A DNA stretch of 64,000 nt from Bacteroidota bacterium (GCA_020161535.1 JAIUNW010000011.1:1-64000), one strand, 5' to 3'; positions 1 to 8,284 are shown, numbered from the stretch's first letter. Notes: generated by a model from the letters alone, not told the origin. Program-made: numbers and translations.

Positions 1-56
1 AAACTACATGAACTGAAATCCTGCCTGCCGGCAGACAAGTTTTCGCCAGCAAAAAT

Positions 57-104
57 GGTGGTCAGTTTGCCTCGGCTTTAGGTGGTCAATTTAATCGGCG
101 CACG
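57..104. repeat. Tandem GGTGGTCA repeat, possible IS21-family terminus
   Basis: Two consecutive 24-bp units begin at 57 and 81, each with GGTGGTCA, then TTT, then TCGGC. IS21-family elements are known to carry several short direct repeats of this general kind inside their ends, and I read this as one end of such an element or a remnant. No istA or istB gene lies in the window, so the body would be to the left of base 1 or lost. Family assignment rests on this pattern only. Confidence 0.4.
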
Positions 105-217
105 CAACTCTTGCTTGTAATGTTATTGATAGTTGCACTTTTCAGGAATAAACTCGGGCTAAAAAGAAGTGCCACCAAAGCGATTGCTACAATTAGCAAG
201 ATTTTTATTTTTCTCAT
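86..217 (-). pseudogene. Truncated N-terminus of a secreted protein
   Basis: An ATG at 217 opens a 43-codon frame. It begins with a basic start (MRKIKIL) and a hydrophobic core (LLIVAIALVALLF) typical of a signal peptide or membrane anchor, runs about 20 residues further and stops at 86-88 inside the GGTGGTCA repeat. The most economical reading is a gene cut by insertion of the neighbouring mobile-element end, leaving only its start. The missing product cannot be identified. A genuine 43-residue peptide is less likely because the stop codon lies in the repeat. Confidence 0.4.
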
Positions 218-257
218 TTTGTTATAATTTTAATTGTTGTTATTAATGATTTGACTT

Positions 258-956
258 TTACTGTTGTTTTCCTAATTCTCTCATTACCACTTTCGCCATT
301 TCTTTTGAACTGAAAGGGTTTTGACCTGTAATTAGGTTTCTGTCAACTACTACTTTTGATGTCATAGGGATAAATGATTTTCTATAATCCGAACCTCTTG
401 ACTTTAGTTCAGCTTCTAAATTGAAAGGGACTTTCTTCTTTCTGTTTGCCAAACTTTCTTCAAACCAATTGAATCCTGTAATGGTTTTATCTTTTATAAG
501 ATATTCCCCGTTTGATAATTTTACATTGAGTAACCCACCAACGCCATGACAAATGGCTGCTACAATTTTGCCATCTTCATATTGTTTTCGGATAATGTTT
601 TGCATTAAGGTATCATTTGGGAAATCGTACATCGTACCATGTCCGCCAGCTAAATAAACAACATCGAATTTTTCATTTTCAACATCTTTCAATCTTTTGC
701 TGTTTTTCAACAATGCAAGAAAAGCTGAATCGTTCCAATATTTCTTTGAAACTTTATCTAACGTGAATGTTTTAAGACTTTCTGGGTCGATAGGAACATT
801 ACCACCATTGGGACTTGCTATCGTTACCTGATAGCCTTTTGTTTCTGCGGCATGGTATAGATGGGTGAGTTCGCTAAGCCACAAACCTGTTTCCAAATTG
901 CTATTAGCATAGGAATTGATATTTGTGACAATAATTAGGATTTTAATGAGATTCAT
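258..956 (-). CDS. DJ-1/PfpI family protein (Hsp31-like glutamine amidotransferase fold)
   Basis: This 232-residue protein has the DJ-1/PfpI fold: an N-terminal strand (KILIIVTNI), an early acidic residue in LETGLW (Glu22), a GGHGTMYD loop near residue 104-111, and the nucleophile elbow AAICHG with Cys136-His137. Relatives of this size, such as Hsp31-type chaperone/glyoxalases and PfpI-like proteases, act on glycated proteins or methylglyoxal; which activity applies here cannot be told from sequence. The start at 956 places an imperfect dyad 16 bases upstream. The gene is clearly richer in A+T than the core genes from 2 kb onward, and it sits between mobile-element remnants, so recent acquisition is plausible. 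Confidence 0.85.
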   Translation of the reverse strand: MNLIKILIIVTNINSYANSNLETGLWLSELTHLYHAAETKGYQVTIASPNGGNVPIDPESLKTFTLDKVSKKYWNDSAFLALLKNSKRLKDVENEKFDVVYLAGGHGTMYDFPNDTLMQNIIRKQYEDGKIVAAICHGVGGLLNVKLSNGEYLIKDKTITGFNWFEESLANRKKKVPFNLEAELKSRGSDYRKSFIPMTSKVVVDRNLITGQNPFSSKEMAKVVMRELGKQQ

Positions 957-971
957 TTTGGACCTATTTGA

Positions 972-994
972 TACTGCAAATTTCTATTGTAGTA
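972..994. promoter_or_regulatory. Imperfect dyad upstream of the DJ-1/PfpI gene
   Basis: TACTGCAA, seven bases, then TTGTAGTA: 7 of 8 positions pair. It lies 16 bases before the start codon of the minus-strand gene. Dyads of the TACT...AGTA type are used by HxlR/MarR-type regulators, which often control DJ-1/PfpI genes, but no such regulator is in the window. The operator role is inference. Confidence 0.3.
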
Positions 995-1113
995 CCAAAC
1001 AGCATGTAACCGAAAGAAGGAGGGTCGTAACAGAATCTCTGTTTTTCAATTGTACAGCTATTCTCTTGAAAATATTTGTAAACTTTTGGGTTGCAATGGA
1101 CGGGAAAATAGAG

Positions 1114-1606
1114 TTATAGAATACAAGCCTGCTTTACTCCATCGTCCAAACTTTTGGCTTTGCGCTTTTCTGAGAGAATATACAAATCATCGCCTACTTT
1201 TCTATCCAAAAAATTTGCAAAATGCTGTGTAGAACGGCGGTTTTTATGCCCCAGCATTTTGCTTACACTTTCAATAGGTACGCCATCGCTGCCTTTTTTC
1301 CGAACAATGCAGCTTAAGTTTCCAGGTTTTCGGCGGTAATTACCGCTGTGTCTTTTAGCATTTGGTGCTGTGTCTCATAATCCTGCTGTTCCAGGGTTTT
1401 CAAGTAAGCTTTGAGGGCTTTTACATCTTCAGCGGAGCCGGTTACTTTTTAGCTGCCGGATTCCATTTTTCAGGCAGTACATATCTTGTGGCGGCCAGCT
1501 CGGTAATTTTTCCATCAATAGTGATGCGTAAATAAATGGGTGCGGTACCATTAGCATTGGTTTTGGCTTTCTTCACATCGAAGCGTAAACGGAAAGTTTT
1601 GTTCAT
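1114..1606 (-). pseudogene. Decayed tyrosine recombinase (integrase) remnant
   Basis: Reading leftward from the ATG at 1606, the frame gives the N-terminal arm-binding domain of Bacteroidota tyrosine integrases (RLRFDVKKAKTNANGTAPIY). It stops near 1451. A second frame continues with the adjoining segment (EDVKALKAYLKTLEQQ), so there is a frameshift. That frame ends about 1320, and after a large internal deletion the C-terminus resumes at about 1290 (GVPIESVSKMLGHKN) and stops at 1114-1116. Most of the catalytic domain with its Arg and His boxes is missing. The position of the nucleophilic tyrosine reads STQHFA instead of the usual TQHYA, so it is Phe. The product cannot recombine DNA. The remnant sits 250 bases from tRNA-Ser, a common integration target. 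Confidence 0.8.
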
Positions 1607-1709
1607 GGTATGGCGACCTTTGAAAGTGTACAAAGTTGTTTCCGGGCCTGGCGGCAGACAAGATGTTCAAAAGCTGAACTGCTTGTTGAACCAGTGTTTC
1701 AGTGATTTC

Positions 1710-1746
1710 CAGTGACCTGTTTTATGATTTTGGAAACAGGTCACTG
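1710..1746. repeat. Perfect 13-bp inverted repeat between integrase remnant and tRNA-Ser
   Basis: CAGTGACCTGTTT at 1710-1722 is matched exactly in reverse complement at 1734-1746 with an 11-base loop. There is no T-run on the integrase side, so a terminator is not favoured. It may be a recombinase arm/core site or part of the lost element end. Confidence 0.5.
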
Positions 1747-1801
1747 AATAGTTCAAAGAAGAAATAAGAATTGTTGGCTTTGTTTGGTAAGGCTACAAAA
1801 C

Positions 1802-1837
1802 AAAAAACGCTGTAAAACCTTGATTTTACAGCGTTTT
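1802..1837 (-). terminator. Rho-independent terminator of tRNA-Ser
   Basis: On the minus strand a 14-bp perfect stem (arms 1824-1837 and 1804-1817, core ACGCTGTAAAA, loop of six) is followed by a T-rich stretch. It starts 20 bases after the tRNA 3' end. Confidence 0.85.
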
Positions 1838-1856
1838 GTATCTTTTGTATTGATAT

Positions 1857-1944
<88 letters not shown>

Positions 1945-1949
1945 GGGCG

Positions 1950-1979
1950 CAAAATTAGGGTTTGCGCCTTTTTTGCAAA
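1950..1979 (-). promoter_or_regulatory. Bacteroidota-type promoter of tRNA-Ser
   Basis: On the minus strand a TTTG at 1979-1976 and TAATTTTG at 1957-1950 are 18 bases apart, matching the phylum consensus (-33 TTTG, -7 TAnnTTTG). The mature tRNA begins five bases after the -7 box. A GGCGCAAA/TTTGCGCC dyad overlaps this site. Confidence 0.65.
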
Positions 1980-2167
1980 ATTTATTTTCAGATAGGCCGC
2001 AATTGCCGACTGGTATTGGTTTTCAGCGCGTTGAATGGAGCTTCGGCCGCCGGAAACGGGTAATTTCATGGCATTTTTTGAGGAAATCGAAGCTAATTCC
2101 TGTAGCTTCTCCACCTAATTTTAGCCACTAAAGCGCCTTTACTGGTCGCCCTAAAGCATTGAACAAC

Positions 2168-3436
2168 ATGCCTGCCAAAAACAAATACTTACTGCCGTTT
2201 ATCCTCGTTACCTCGCTTTTTTTCCTATGGGCCTTTCTGCACAATATCAATCCCGTGCTGATCCCACACCTTAAAAAAGCCTGTGAACTGAACGATACCC
2301 AAAGTGCCATGATCGACTTTGCCGTGTACATGGGCTATTTCCTGATCGCCCTGCCTGCCGGCTGGTTCATGAATAAATTCGGCTATAAAAAAGGTATCCT
2401 CCTGGGCCTCTTGCTGTATGCCGCCGGCGCCCTGCTCTTTATTCCAGCCGCCGGTGCCCGCAGCTACAGTTTCTTTCTTTTTGCCTTGTTTGTGATTGCC
2501 GCCGGTGCCACTTTTCTCGAAACAGTTGCCAACCCCTATATCACCAAATTAGGCGACCCCAAAACGGCCACCCAACGGCTCAATTTTGCACAATCCTTTA
2601 ATGGCGCCGGGGCTTTTATCGCCCCCATCATCGGCGGAAAATTCATCCTGTCTGGCATTGAACATTCCAAAGAAGAACTGGCCGCCATGCAAGCCAATGG
2701 CACCCTTCAACAATACCTTCAATCGGAGGCCGATACGGTTAAAATGCCTTACCTGATCATTGGCATCGGCGTGCTCGTGCTGCTCGGCATTTTCGCCGCC
2801 ACCAAATTGCCCGAAGGCGAAGACAACGAAGCAGCCAACGCCCATGAACACAGTTTCTCCTTTGCCGTGCTGAAAAATAAGCAGGTAGCCATGGCCGTTA
2901 TGGCGCAGTTTTTTTACATCGGCGCCCAGGTCTGCATCGGCAGCTTCTTTGTTCGCTTCTCTCGCCATACCATGCAAATGCCCGAAAAAGAAGCGGCTTA
3001 TATCTGGGGCAGCATCGCCATGGTGGGCTTTATGGTCGGTCGCTTTGTGGGCACTTTCTTAATGCGCAGCATCAAACCCGCCAAATTGTTGCTGATCTTT
3101 GCCCTGCTCTCCATCGCCTTGTTGGTGGTTGCCATGGTAACCGAAGGCAGTATCGCTGTATATAGCCTCGTGGCCGTGCCTTTCTTTATGTCGATCATGT
3201 TCCCGACTATTTTTGCGCTGGGCATCGACGGACTCGGTGCTGCCTCTCGCATGGCAGCCAGCCTGCTCGTGATGTCGATCGTTGGTGGCGCTGTCTTCCC
3301 CCTTATCATGGGCAAGGTTTCTGACCTCACCGGTGGCAATATTCAAATCGCCTATATCGTACCCACCATCTGTTTCATCGTGGTTGGTATTTTCGCATAC
3401 AATCAATCGAAAAAAAATGTTCTCATACAAGGATAA
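2168..3436 (+). CDS. fucP: L-fucose:H+ symporter, MFS family
   Basis: A 422-residue inner-membrane carrier with 12 predicted helices. The FucP signature region is present: LPFILVTSLFFLWAFLHNIN near the start, the helix-2/3 loop MNKFGYKKGI, and FLETVANPYITKLGDP in helix 4. In this family the helix-1 and helix-4 residues take part in sugar binding and proton coupling. I chose the ATG at 2168; a TTG three codons upstream (2159) is possible. It is the first gene of a six-gene operon and overlaps the next by 20 bases, so it should supply the L-fucose that the downstream enzymes oxidise. A TAATTTTA box at 2116 could be its promoter but is one base off consensus. Confidence 0.9.
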   Translation: MPAKNKYLLPFILVTSLFFLWAFLHNINPVLIPHLKKACELNDTQSAMIDFAVYMGYFLIALPAGWFMNKFGYKKGILLGLLLYAAGALLFIPAAGARSYSFFLFALFVIAAGATFLETVANPYITKLGDPKTATQRLNFAQSFNGAGAFIAPIIGGKFILSGIEHSKEELAAMQANGTLQQYLQSEADTVKMPYLIIGIGVLVLLGIFAATKLPEGEDNEAANAHEHSFSFAVLKNKQVAMAVMAQFFYIGAQVCIGSFFVRFSRHTMQMPEKEAAYIWGSIAMVGFMVGRFVGTFLMRSIKPAKLLLIFALLSIALLVVAMVTEGSIAVYSLVAVPFFMSIMFPTIFALGIDGLGAASRMAASLLVMSIVGGAVFPLIMGKVSDLTGGNIQIAYIVPTICFIVVGIFAYNQSKKNVLIQG

Positions 3437-4181
3437 AACCGTGGTAATAACCGGTGGCGCCAGCGGCATCGGAAAATCTGCCAGCCTCGCTTTCGCGCGA
3501 CAAGGGGCCAGCGTACACGTCATCGAACTCAACGAAAACAATGTAAAAGACCTGCAGGCATCGCTTCACCAAGCATCTTTGCAAGCGGCTATCCATTACG
3601 GTGATGTTTCCGACCAGGAACGAATGGTTGCCATCATGGCATCCATCGGCAAAGTGGATGTGTTGGTCAATAATGCCGGTGTGTCGCATATTGGTCGTGT
3701 TACCAATACCAGTACGGCCGACTTTGAACGTCTTTTTCACGTGAATGTAAAAGGCGTTTACAATGGCATGTTCGCCGTTATTCCGCTGATGCAAAAACAG
3801 GGTGGGGGCGCTATTCTCAATCTATGCTCCATCGCTGCCTGGGTGGGACTCAGCGATCGTTTCGCATACTCCATGACCAAGGGCGCGGTATATGCCATGA
3901 CGATTTCGGCAGCCAAAGATTACCTGGCCGATAAAATTCGGGTCAACTGCATTTCACCGGCCCGGGTGCACACGCCATTTGTAGATGGGTTTCTGGCAAA
4001 AAATTATCCGGGTCGCGAACAGGAAATGTTTGAAAAACTGAGCAAGTCGCAACCCATCGGCCGCATGGCCCATCCCGACGAAATCGCCACCCTGATGGTC
4101 TACCTTTGCAGCGACGAAGCCAATTTTATCACGGGAACCGATTACCCGATCGACGGCGGTTTCCTCACGTTAAATAGCTGA
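3417..4181 (+). CDS. Short-chain dehydrogenase, probable 2-keto-3-deoxy-L-fuconate dehydrogenase
   Basis: A 254-residue classical SDR: NAD-binding TGGASGIG near residue 13, NNAG near 85, catalytic Ser in NLCSIAA and the YSMTK (YxxxK) pair. The C-terminal signature ISPARVHTPFVDGF is typical of enzymes oxidising 2-keto-3-deoxy-L-fuconate to the 2,4-diketo acid in the route described for Xanthomonas campestris. The ATG at 3417 lies inside the end of fucP; a longer frame extends upstream but would lie wholly within fucP. The following FAH-family gene would take its product. Substrate assignment follows from context and similarity of motifs. Confidence 0.82.
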   Translation: MFSYKDKTVVITGGASGIGKSASLAFARQGASVHVIELNENNVKDLQASLHQASLQAAIHYGDVSDQERMVAIMASIGKVDVLVNNAGVSHIGRVTNTSTADFERLFHVNVKGVYNGMFAVIPLMQKQGGGAILNLCSIAAWVGLSDRFAYSMTKGAVYAMTISAAKDYLADKIRVNCISPARVHTPFVDGFLAKNYPGREQEMFEKLSKSQPIGRMAHPDEIATLMVYLCSDEANFITGTDYPIDGGFLTLNS

Positions 4182-4184
4182 TGA

Positions 4185-5042
4185 ATGAAACTAGTAAGAT
4201 TTGGTGCGCCTGGCAAAGAAAAGCCCGGCGTGTGCATCAACAACAAAAACTACGACGTATCCGGATTTATTACTGACTACAATGAGGCCTTTTTCGAAGA
4301 AGATGGTCTCAGCAACCTGGCGTCGATGTTGAAAAAATACGGCAACGATTTGCCGGAAGTTCCTGCCGGTGCACGCATTGGTCCGCCGGTTGCCCGCCCG
4401 TCAAAAATCGTGTGCATTGGCCTGAACTATGCCAAACATGCGCTTGAAACGGGTGCAACGCCGCCCACTGAACCGGTGATCTTCCTGAAATCAACTACCG
4501 CATTGTGTGGCCCTTTCGATGAAGTGATCATCCCGAAAAACTCGGTAAAAACCGACTGGGAAGTAGAGCTCGCCGTAGTGATTGGGAAGAAAGCATCGTA
4601 TGTAAAAGAAGAAGAAGCCATGCGCTATGTAGCCGGCTATGCCTTGCACAATGATGTGAGCGAAAGGGAGTTTCAGATTGAACGTGGTGGCACCTGGGAC
4701 AAAGGCAAGGGCTGCGATACTTTTGCGCCCATCGGTCCCTGGTTGGTAACGACCGACGAAATCGCCCATCCGCACCAACTTCGGTTATGGCTCACCGTGA
4801 ATGGAAAAAAAATGCAGGACAGCAATACCAACGATTTTATTTTCGATATCCCGAAAGTGATTGCCTATACCAGCCAATTCATGACACTCTTACCGGGCGA
4901 TATCATCTCGACAGGTACGCCCGCCGGTGTGGCCATGGGACTGCCTGACAAACCTTATCTGCGCCCGGGCGATAAAATGGAACTGGGTATTGACGGACTT
5001 GGTGTTTCTGCACAAACCTGTATTGCTTATGCGGCGTCTTGA
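4185..5042 (+). CDS. FAH-family hydrolase, probable 2,4-diketo-3-deoxy-L-fuconate hydrolase
   Basis: A 285-residue fumarylacetoacetate hydrolase family protein. It contains the family core KIVCIGLNYAKHALETG, the metal-binding EVELAVVIGK strand, the GYALHNDVSERE segment and the DIISTGTPAGV motif. In fucose oxidation this fold cleaves 2,4-diketo-3-deoxy-L-fuconate to pyruvate and L-lactate, requiring Mg2+ or Mn2+. Three bases separate it from the upstream SDR and its end overlaps the lactonase start by 14 bases, so the genes are translationally coupled. Ureidoglycolate lyase and acylpyruvase are alternative activities of the fold, but the neighbours favour the fucose role. Confidence 0.82.
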   Translation: MKLVRFGAPGKEKPGVCINNKNYDVSGFITDYNEAFFEEDGLSNLASMLKKYGNDLPEVPAGARIGPPVARPSKIVCIGLNYAKHALETGATPPTEPVIFLKSTTALCGPFDEVIIPKNSVKTDWEVELAVVIGKKASYVKEEEAMRYVAGYALHNDVSEREFQIERGGTWDKGKGCDTFAPIGPWLVTTDEIAHPHQLRLWLTVNGKKMQDSNTNDFIFDIPKVIAYTSQFMTLLPGDIISTGTPAGVAMGLPDKPYLRPGDKMELGIDGLGVSAQTCIAYAAS

Positions 5043-5844
5043 CGCACATGTACATTTCTGGCAATTCGATCCCCAACGCGACGCGTGGATCAACGATGAT
5101 ATGCGGGTATTGCAACGAGACTTTCTGCCCGCCGACCTGGCACCCATCCTGACAGAAAACGGATTTGACGGTTGTATTGCCGTGCAAGCTGATCAATCGG
5201 AAACCGAAAACAGGTTTTTACTGACACTTGCCCAGCAAAACCCTATCATCAAAGGCGTGGTCGGGTGGATCGATCTTTTATCGCCCGCAGTAGAAGAGAA
5301 GTTACAAGAAAAGCAACCCATACTGAAAGGGTTCAGGCATATTCTGCAAGGCGAACGCAACCGGCAGTTCATGTTACAACCGGCTTTTCTAAACGGCGTG
5401 AAGACCCTGGGTAAATATGGGTACAGTTATGATATTCTTATATATCCCGACCAGTTGCTATATGCATCGCATTTTGCCGCATTGTGCGATAACCAGAAAC
5501 TGATCATCGACCATATCGCCAAACCGGCGATTGGCCGGAACGATACCAAACAATGGGCGAAGGATATCCGCGCCTTCAAATCGATGACCCATGTGTATTG
5601 TAAACTATCGGGTATCATCACCGAATGTGACTGGAAAAACTGGCAGCGCGATGAAATTGCATCGCGGGTAGACACGGTGCTGGAAACATTTGGCATCGAT
5701 CGATTGTTATTTGGGTCAGACTGGCCGGTTTGCCTGCTGGCGGGCGATTACCGGCAGGTAGTGGAACTGGCCGCTTCTTTTTGTAGCGAAGCCGAACAGG
5801 AAAAACTATTCTACAAAAACATTCAAGCATTTTACAACTGTTAA
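5029..5844 (+). CDS. Amidohydrolase family protein, probable L-fuconolactonase
   Basis: 271 residues of the COG3618 amidohydrolase-2 family, a TIM barrel. The N-terminal DAHVHFW supplies the HxH metal ligands, DHIAKP the strand-6 histidine and LLFGSDWPV the strand-8 aspartate. COG3618 enzymes hydrolyse sugar lactones, notably L-fucono-1,5-lactone and L-rhamnono-1,4-lactone. I start at the ATG 5029 because the metal-binding strand begins at residue 4; the upstream extension of the frame lies in the FAH gene. It should convert the lactone made by the fucose dehydrogenase to L-fuconate. Confidence 0.82.
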   Translation: MRRLDAHVHFWQFDPQRDAWINDDMRVLQRDFLPADLAPILTENGFDGCIAVQADQSETENRFLLTLAQQNPIIKGVVGWIDLLSPAVEEKLQEKQPILKGFRHILQGERNRQFMLQPAFLNGVKTLGKYGYSYDILIYPDQLLYASHFAALCDNQKLIIDHIAKPAIGRNDTKQWAKDIRAFKSMTHVYCKLSGIITECDWKNWQRDEIASRVDTVLETFGIDRLLFGSDWPVCLLAGDYRQVVELAASFCSEAEQEKLFYKNIQAFYNC

Positions 5845-5847
5845 TAC

Positions 5848-6633
5848 ATGGATTTACAATTGAAAGGGAAAGTAGTATTGGTAACAGGCGGTGCCAAGGG
5901 CATTGGTGAGGGCATCGTGCGCGCGCTGGCCAAGGAGGGCGCCATTCCCGTTATCATTGGCCGCGATGAAAAAGACAACCAAAAGTTGGCGGATGAATTG
6001 CTGGCTGCCGGACAGGAATGCATGCACGTAAAAGCAGAATTGTCGGCGCCAGAAGCACCACAGAAAGCCGTGCAGGCCGTGGTGGCGAAATATGGCCGTA
6101 TTGACGGGCTGGTCAACAATGCCGGTAAGAACGATGGCGTGGGGCTTGAAAGTGGCAATTATCAGTCGTTCATTGATTCTTTGCATAGAAACCTGGTGCA
6201 TTATTACCTCATGGCGCATCATGCCCTGCCTTATTTGAAAAAATCAAACGGCAGCATTCTCAATATCAGTTCCAAAACAGCCGAAACCGGCCAGGGAAAT
6301 ACATCGGCCTATGCTGCGTCGAATGGCGGTCGCAATGCGCTCACCCGCGAGTGGGCGGTAGAATTACTGCCCTATCACATACGCGTAAATGCGATTGTTG
6401 TTGCAGAGTGTTGGACGCCGCAATACGCTACCTGGATTGAAACACTGCCCGATCCCCAGGCGAAACTGGACGCCATCAACAAACGCATTCCGCTTGAAAA
6501 CCGGATGACTACCACAGAAGAAATTGCGAATACAGCCGTGTTCCTGCTGTCGCCACGTTCCAGCCATACCACGGGTCAACTCATTCATGTTGATGGTGGT
6601 TATGTTCACCTTGATAAAATCATACAAGATTAA
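5848..6633 (+). CDS. SDR family protein, probable L-fucose dehydrogenase, with altered active-site motif
   Basis: A 261-residue SDR with VTGGAKGIG (residues 12-20), NNAG (90-93), catalytic Ser in NISSKTAETGQG and the substrate-domain segment REWAVELLPYHIRVNAIV, which resembles L-fucose dehydrogenases that make the lactone. The catalytic tetrad is incomplete: after Tyr155 the motif reads YAASN, so the lysine that binds the nicotinamide ribose and lowers the tyrosine pKa is Asn159 (AAT at 6322-6324). The rest of the frame is intact and the gene is tightly embedded in the operon, so it is either impaired by a recent mutation, carries a sequencing error, or works by an altered mechanism. Confidence 0.78.
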   Translation: MDLQLKGKVVLVTGGAKGIGEGIVRALAKEGAIPVIIGRDEKDNQKLADELLAAGQECMHVKAELSAPEAPQKAVQAVVAKYGRIDGLVNNAGKNDGVGLESGNYQSFIDSLHRNLVHYYLMAHHALPYLKKSNGSILNISSKTAETGQGNTSAYAASNGGRNALTREWAVELLPYHIRVNAIVVAECWTPQYATWIETLPDPQAKLDAINKRIPLENRMTTTEEIANTAVFLLSPRSSHTTGQLIHVDGGYVHLDKIIQD

Positions 6634-6643
6634 ACAGCTTACT

Positions 6644-8281
6644 ATGTCTGCCGCTATTTTGCAAATTCATCCCGACGATAACCTGCTGGTGGCCCTGCAA
6701 GACCTCTCTGCCGGTCAGGTAGTGCAATGGAAGGGTGAAGACTATGAGTTGGCCGACAATATCCCCGCCAAACATAAATTCAGCATGCAGCCACTGGCTG
6801 TTGGTGCGCCCGTCTTTCTTTATGGTGTAACGGTGGGCAAAGCCACCAAGCCAATTCCCAAAGCGGCATTGATTAGCACCGAAAACATTAAGCATGCCGC
6901 TGATGCTTTCGATTATCGTGCTGTCGATTATCATTGGGACAAGCCCGATGTCAGTGCTTTTGTTAACCGCACGTTTAATGGGTATCATCGCAGTGATGGC
7001 AGAGTAGGTACAGCCAATTACTGGCTTTTCATTCCCACCGTATTTTGCGAGAACCGCAATCTCGATGTCATCAAAGAGGCCTTGGTCAATGAGTTGGGTT
7101 ACGGGGTAACGGACCAGTATAAACGCTATACCGAACAACTGGCTGATGCCATTCGCAAGGGCGATGATTTATCGACCGTGCAATTTCATCCAGGCACACC
7201 GGTACAGCAACGTGTTTTCGCCAATGTAGACGGCATCAAATTTCTTAACCACGATGGTGGTTGTGGTGGTACGCGCCAGGATTCAGAAACCCTGGGTAGA
7301 CTGCTGGCCGCCTACGCCAACCACCCGAATGTGGGCGGCATTACGGTGCTGAGCCTGGGATGCCAGCACCTGCAAACAAATGATTTTCTGCAATCGTTGA
7401 AAGCATTGAATCCTGCTTTTGATAAGCCGCTGTTCGTGTTTGAGCAACAACAAGCTGAAAGTGAAGCGCAACTCGTCAGCATGGCGATCAGGCAAACTTT
7501 CGAGGGTCTCAAAGAAATCAACCAACAACAACGGCAGCCCGCGCCTTTGTCGAAACTCACCATTGGCGTAAAATGTGGCGGCAGTGATGGCTTTAGCGGT
7601 ATATCTGCCAATCCGGCGGTGGGCCATACGGCCGACATGTTGGTGGCCCTTGGTGGCACCGTGTTATTGGCTGAGTTTCCGGAACTCTGCGGTGCCGAAC
7701 AGGAGATGATTGACCGGGCGGTAGACGAACCCACCGCGCGTAAATTCATCCGCCTGATGAATGATTACAATCAACTCGCACACCAGGCAGGATCTGGCTT
7801 TCACATGAACCCATCGCCCGGTAATATTCGCGACGGACTCATCACCGATGCCATCAAAAGCGCGGGCGCTGCACGCAAAGGTGGCATGAGCCCCGTAACC
7901 GATGTACTCGATTATACCGAGCCGGCTACCAAACCGGGGCTTAACCTGGTATGCACACCGGGTAACGATGTAGAAGCAACCACGGGCAAAGCCGCTGCCG
8001 GTGCTACGCTGATTTTGTTTACCACGGGTTTGGGTACGCCCACGGGCAACCCTATTTGCCCCACGATAAAACTGGCTACCAATACCAAACTCGCCAAGCG
8101 CATGCCTGATATCATCGACATCGATACCGGTGCCGTGATTCGCGGCGAAAAAACCATTGCTGAAATGGGCGCAGATATTCTCGCTTTTTGCATCAAAGTA
8201 GCCAGCGGTGAAATTGTGCCCAAGGCCGTACAACTTAACCAGGATGATTTTATCCCGTGGAAAAGAGGCGTTAGCTTATAA
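6644..8281 (+). CDS. UxaA-family (altronate dehydratase type) sugar-acid dehydratase, probable L-fuconate dehydratase
   Basis: 545 residues in the UxaA architecture. An N-terminal SAF-like domain (about 1-95) is followed by the large catalytic part with HDGGCGGTRQDSETLGRLL, LSLGCQ, KCGGSDGFSGISANPAVG and a C-terminal CTPGNDVEATTGKAAAGAT. Conserved cysteines in GGCGG, GCQ and KCGG are the likely metal ligands. UxaA enzymes dehydrate altronate or galactarate; within this operon the substrate is most simply L-fuconate, giving 2-keto-3-deoxy-L-fuconate. I place the start at ATG 6644, ten bases after the upstream stop. It ends three bases from the convergent diheme cytochrome gene. Confidence 0.8.
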   Translation: MSAAILQIHPDDNLLVALQDLSAGQVVQWKGEDYELADNIPAKHKFSMQPLAVGAPVFLYGVTVGKATKPIPKAALISTENIKHAADAFDYRAVDYHWDKPDVSAFVNRTFNGYHRSDGRVGTANYWLFIPTVFCENRNLDVIKEALVNELGYGVTDQYKRYTEQLADAIRKGDDLSTVQFHPGTPVQQRVFANVDGIKFLNHDGGCGGTRQDSETLGRLLAAYANHPNVGGITVLSLGCQHLQTNDFLQSLKALNPAFDKPLFVFEQQQAESEAQLVSMAIRQTFEGLKEINQQQRQPAPLSKLTIGVKCGGSDGFSGISANPAVGHTADMLVALGGTVLLAEFPELCGAEQEMIDRAVDEPTARKFIRLMNDYNQLAHQAGSGFHMNPSPGNIRDGLITDAIKSAGAARKGGMSPVTDVLDYTEPATKPGLNLVCTPGNDVEATTGKAAAGATLILFTTGLGTPTGNPICPTIKLATNTKLAKRMPDIIDIDTGAVIRGEKTIAEMGADILAFCIKVASGEIVPKAVQLNQDDFIPWKRGVSL

Positions 8282-8284
8282 AAA

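Noticed and set aside
1946..1974. Rho-independent terminator GGCGCAAA/TTTGCGCC plus T-run on the plus strand
   Set aside because: No plus-strand gene ends here; on the minus strand the same bases hold the tRNA-Ser promoter with correct spacing.
3282..3416. Longer N-terminus of the keto-deoxy-fuconate dehydrogenase
   Set aside because: Lies entirely inside fucP, and the SDR fold begins at the ATG at 3417.
4927..5028. Longer N-terminus of the lactonase
   Set aside because: Within the FAH-family gene; the metal-binding strand starts just after ATG 5029.
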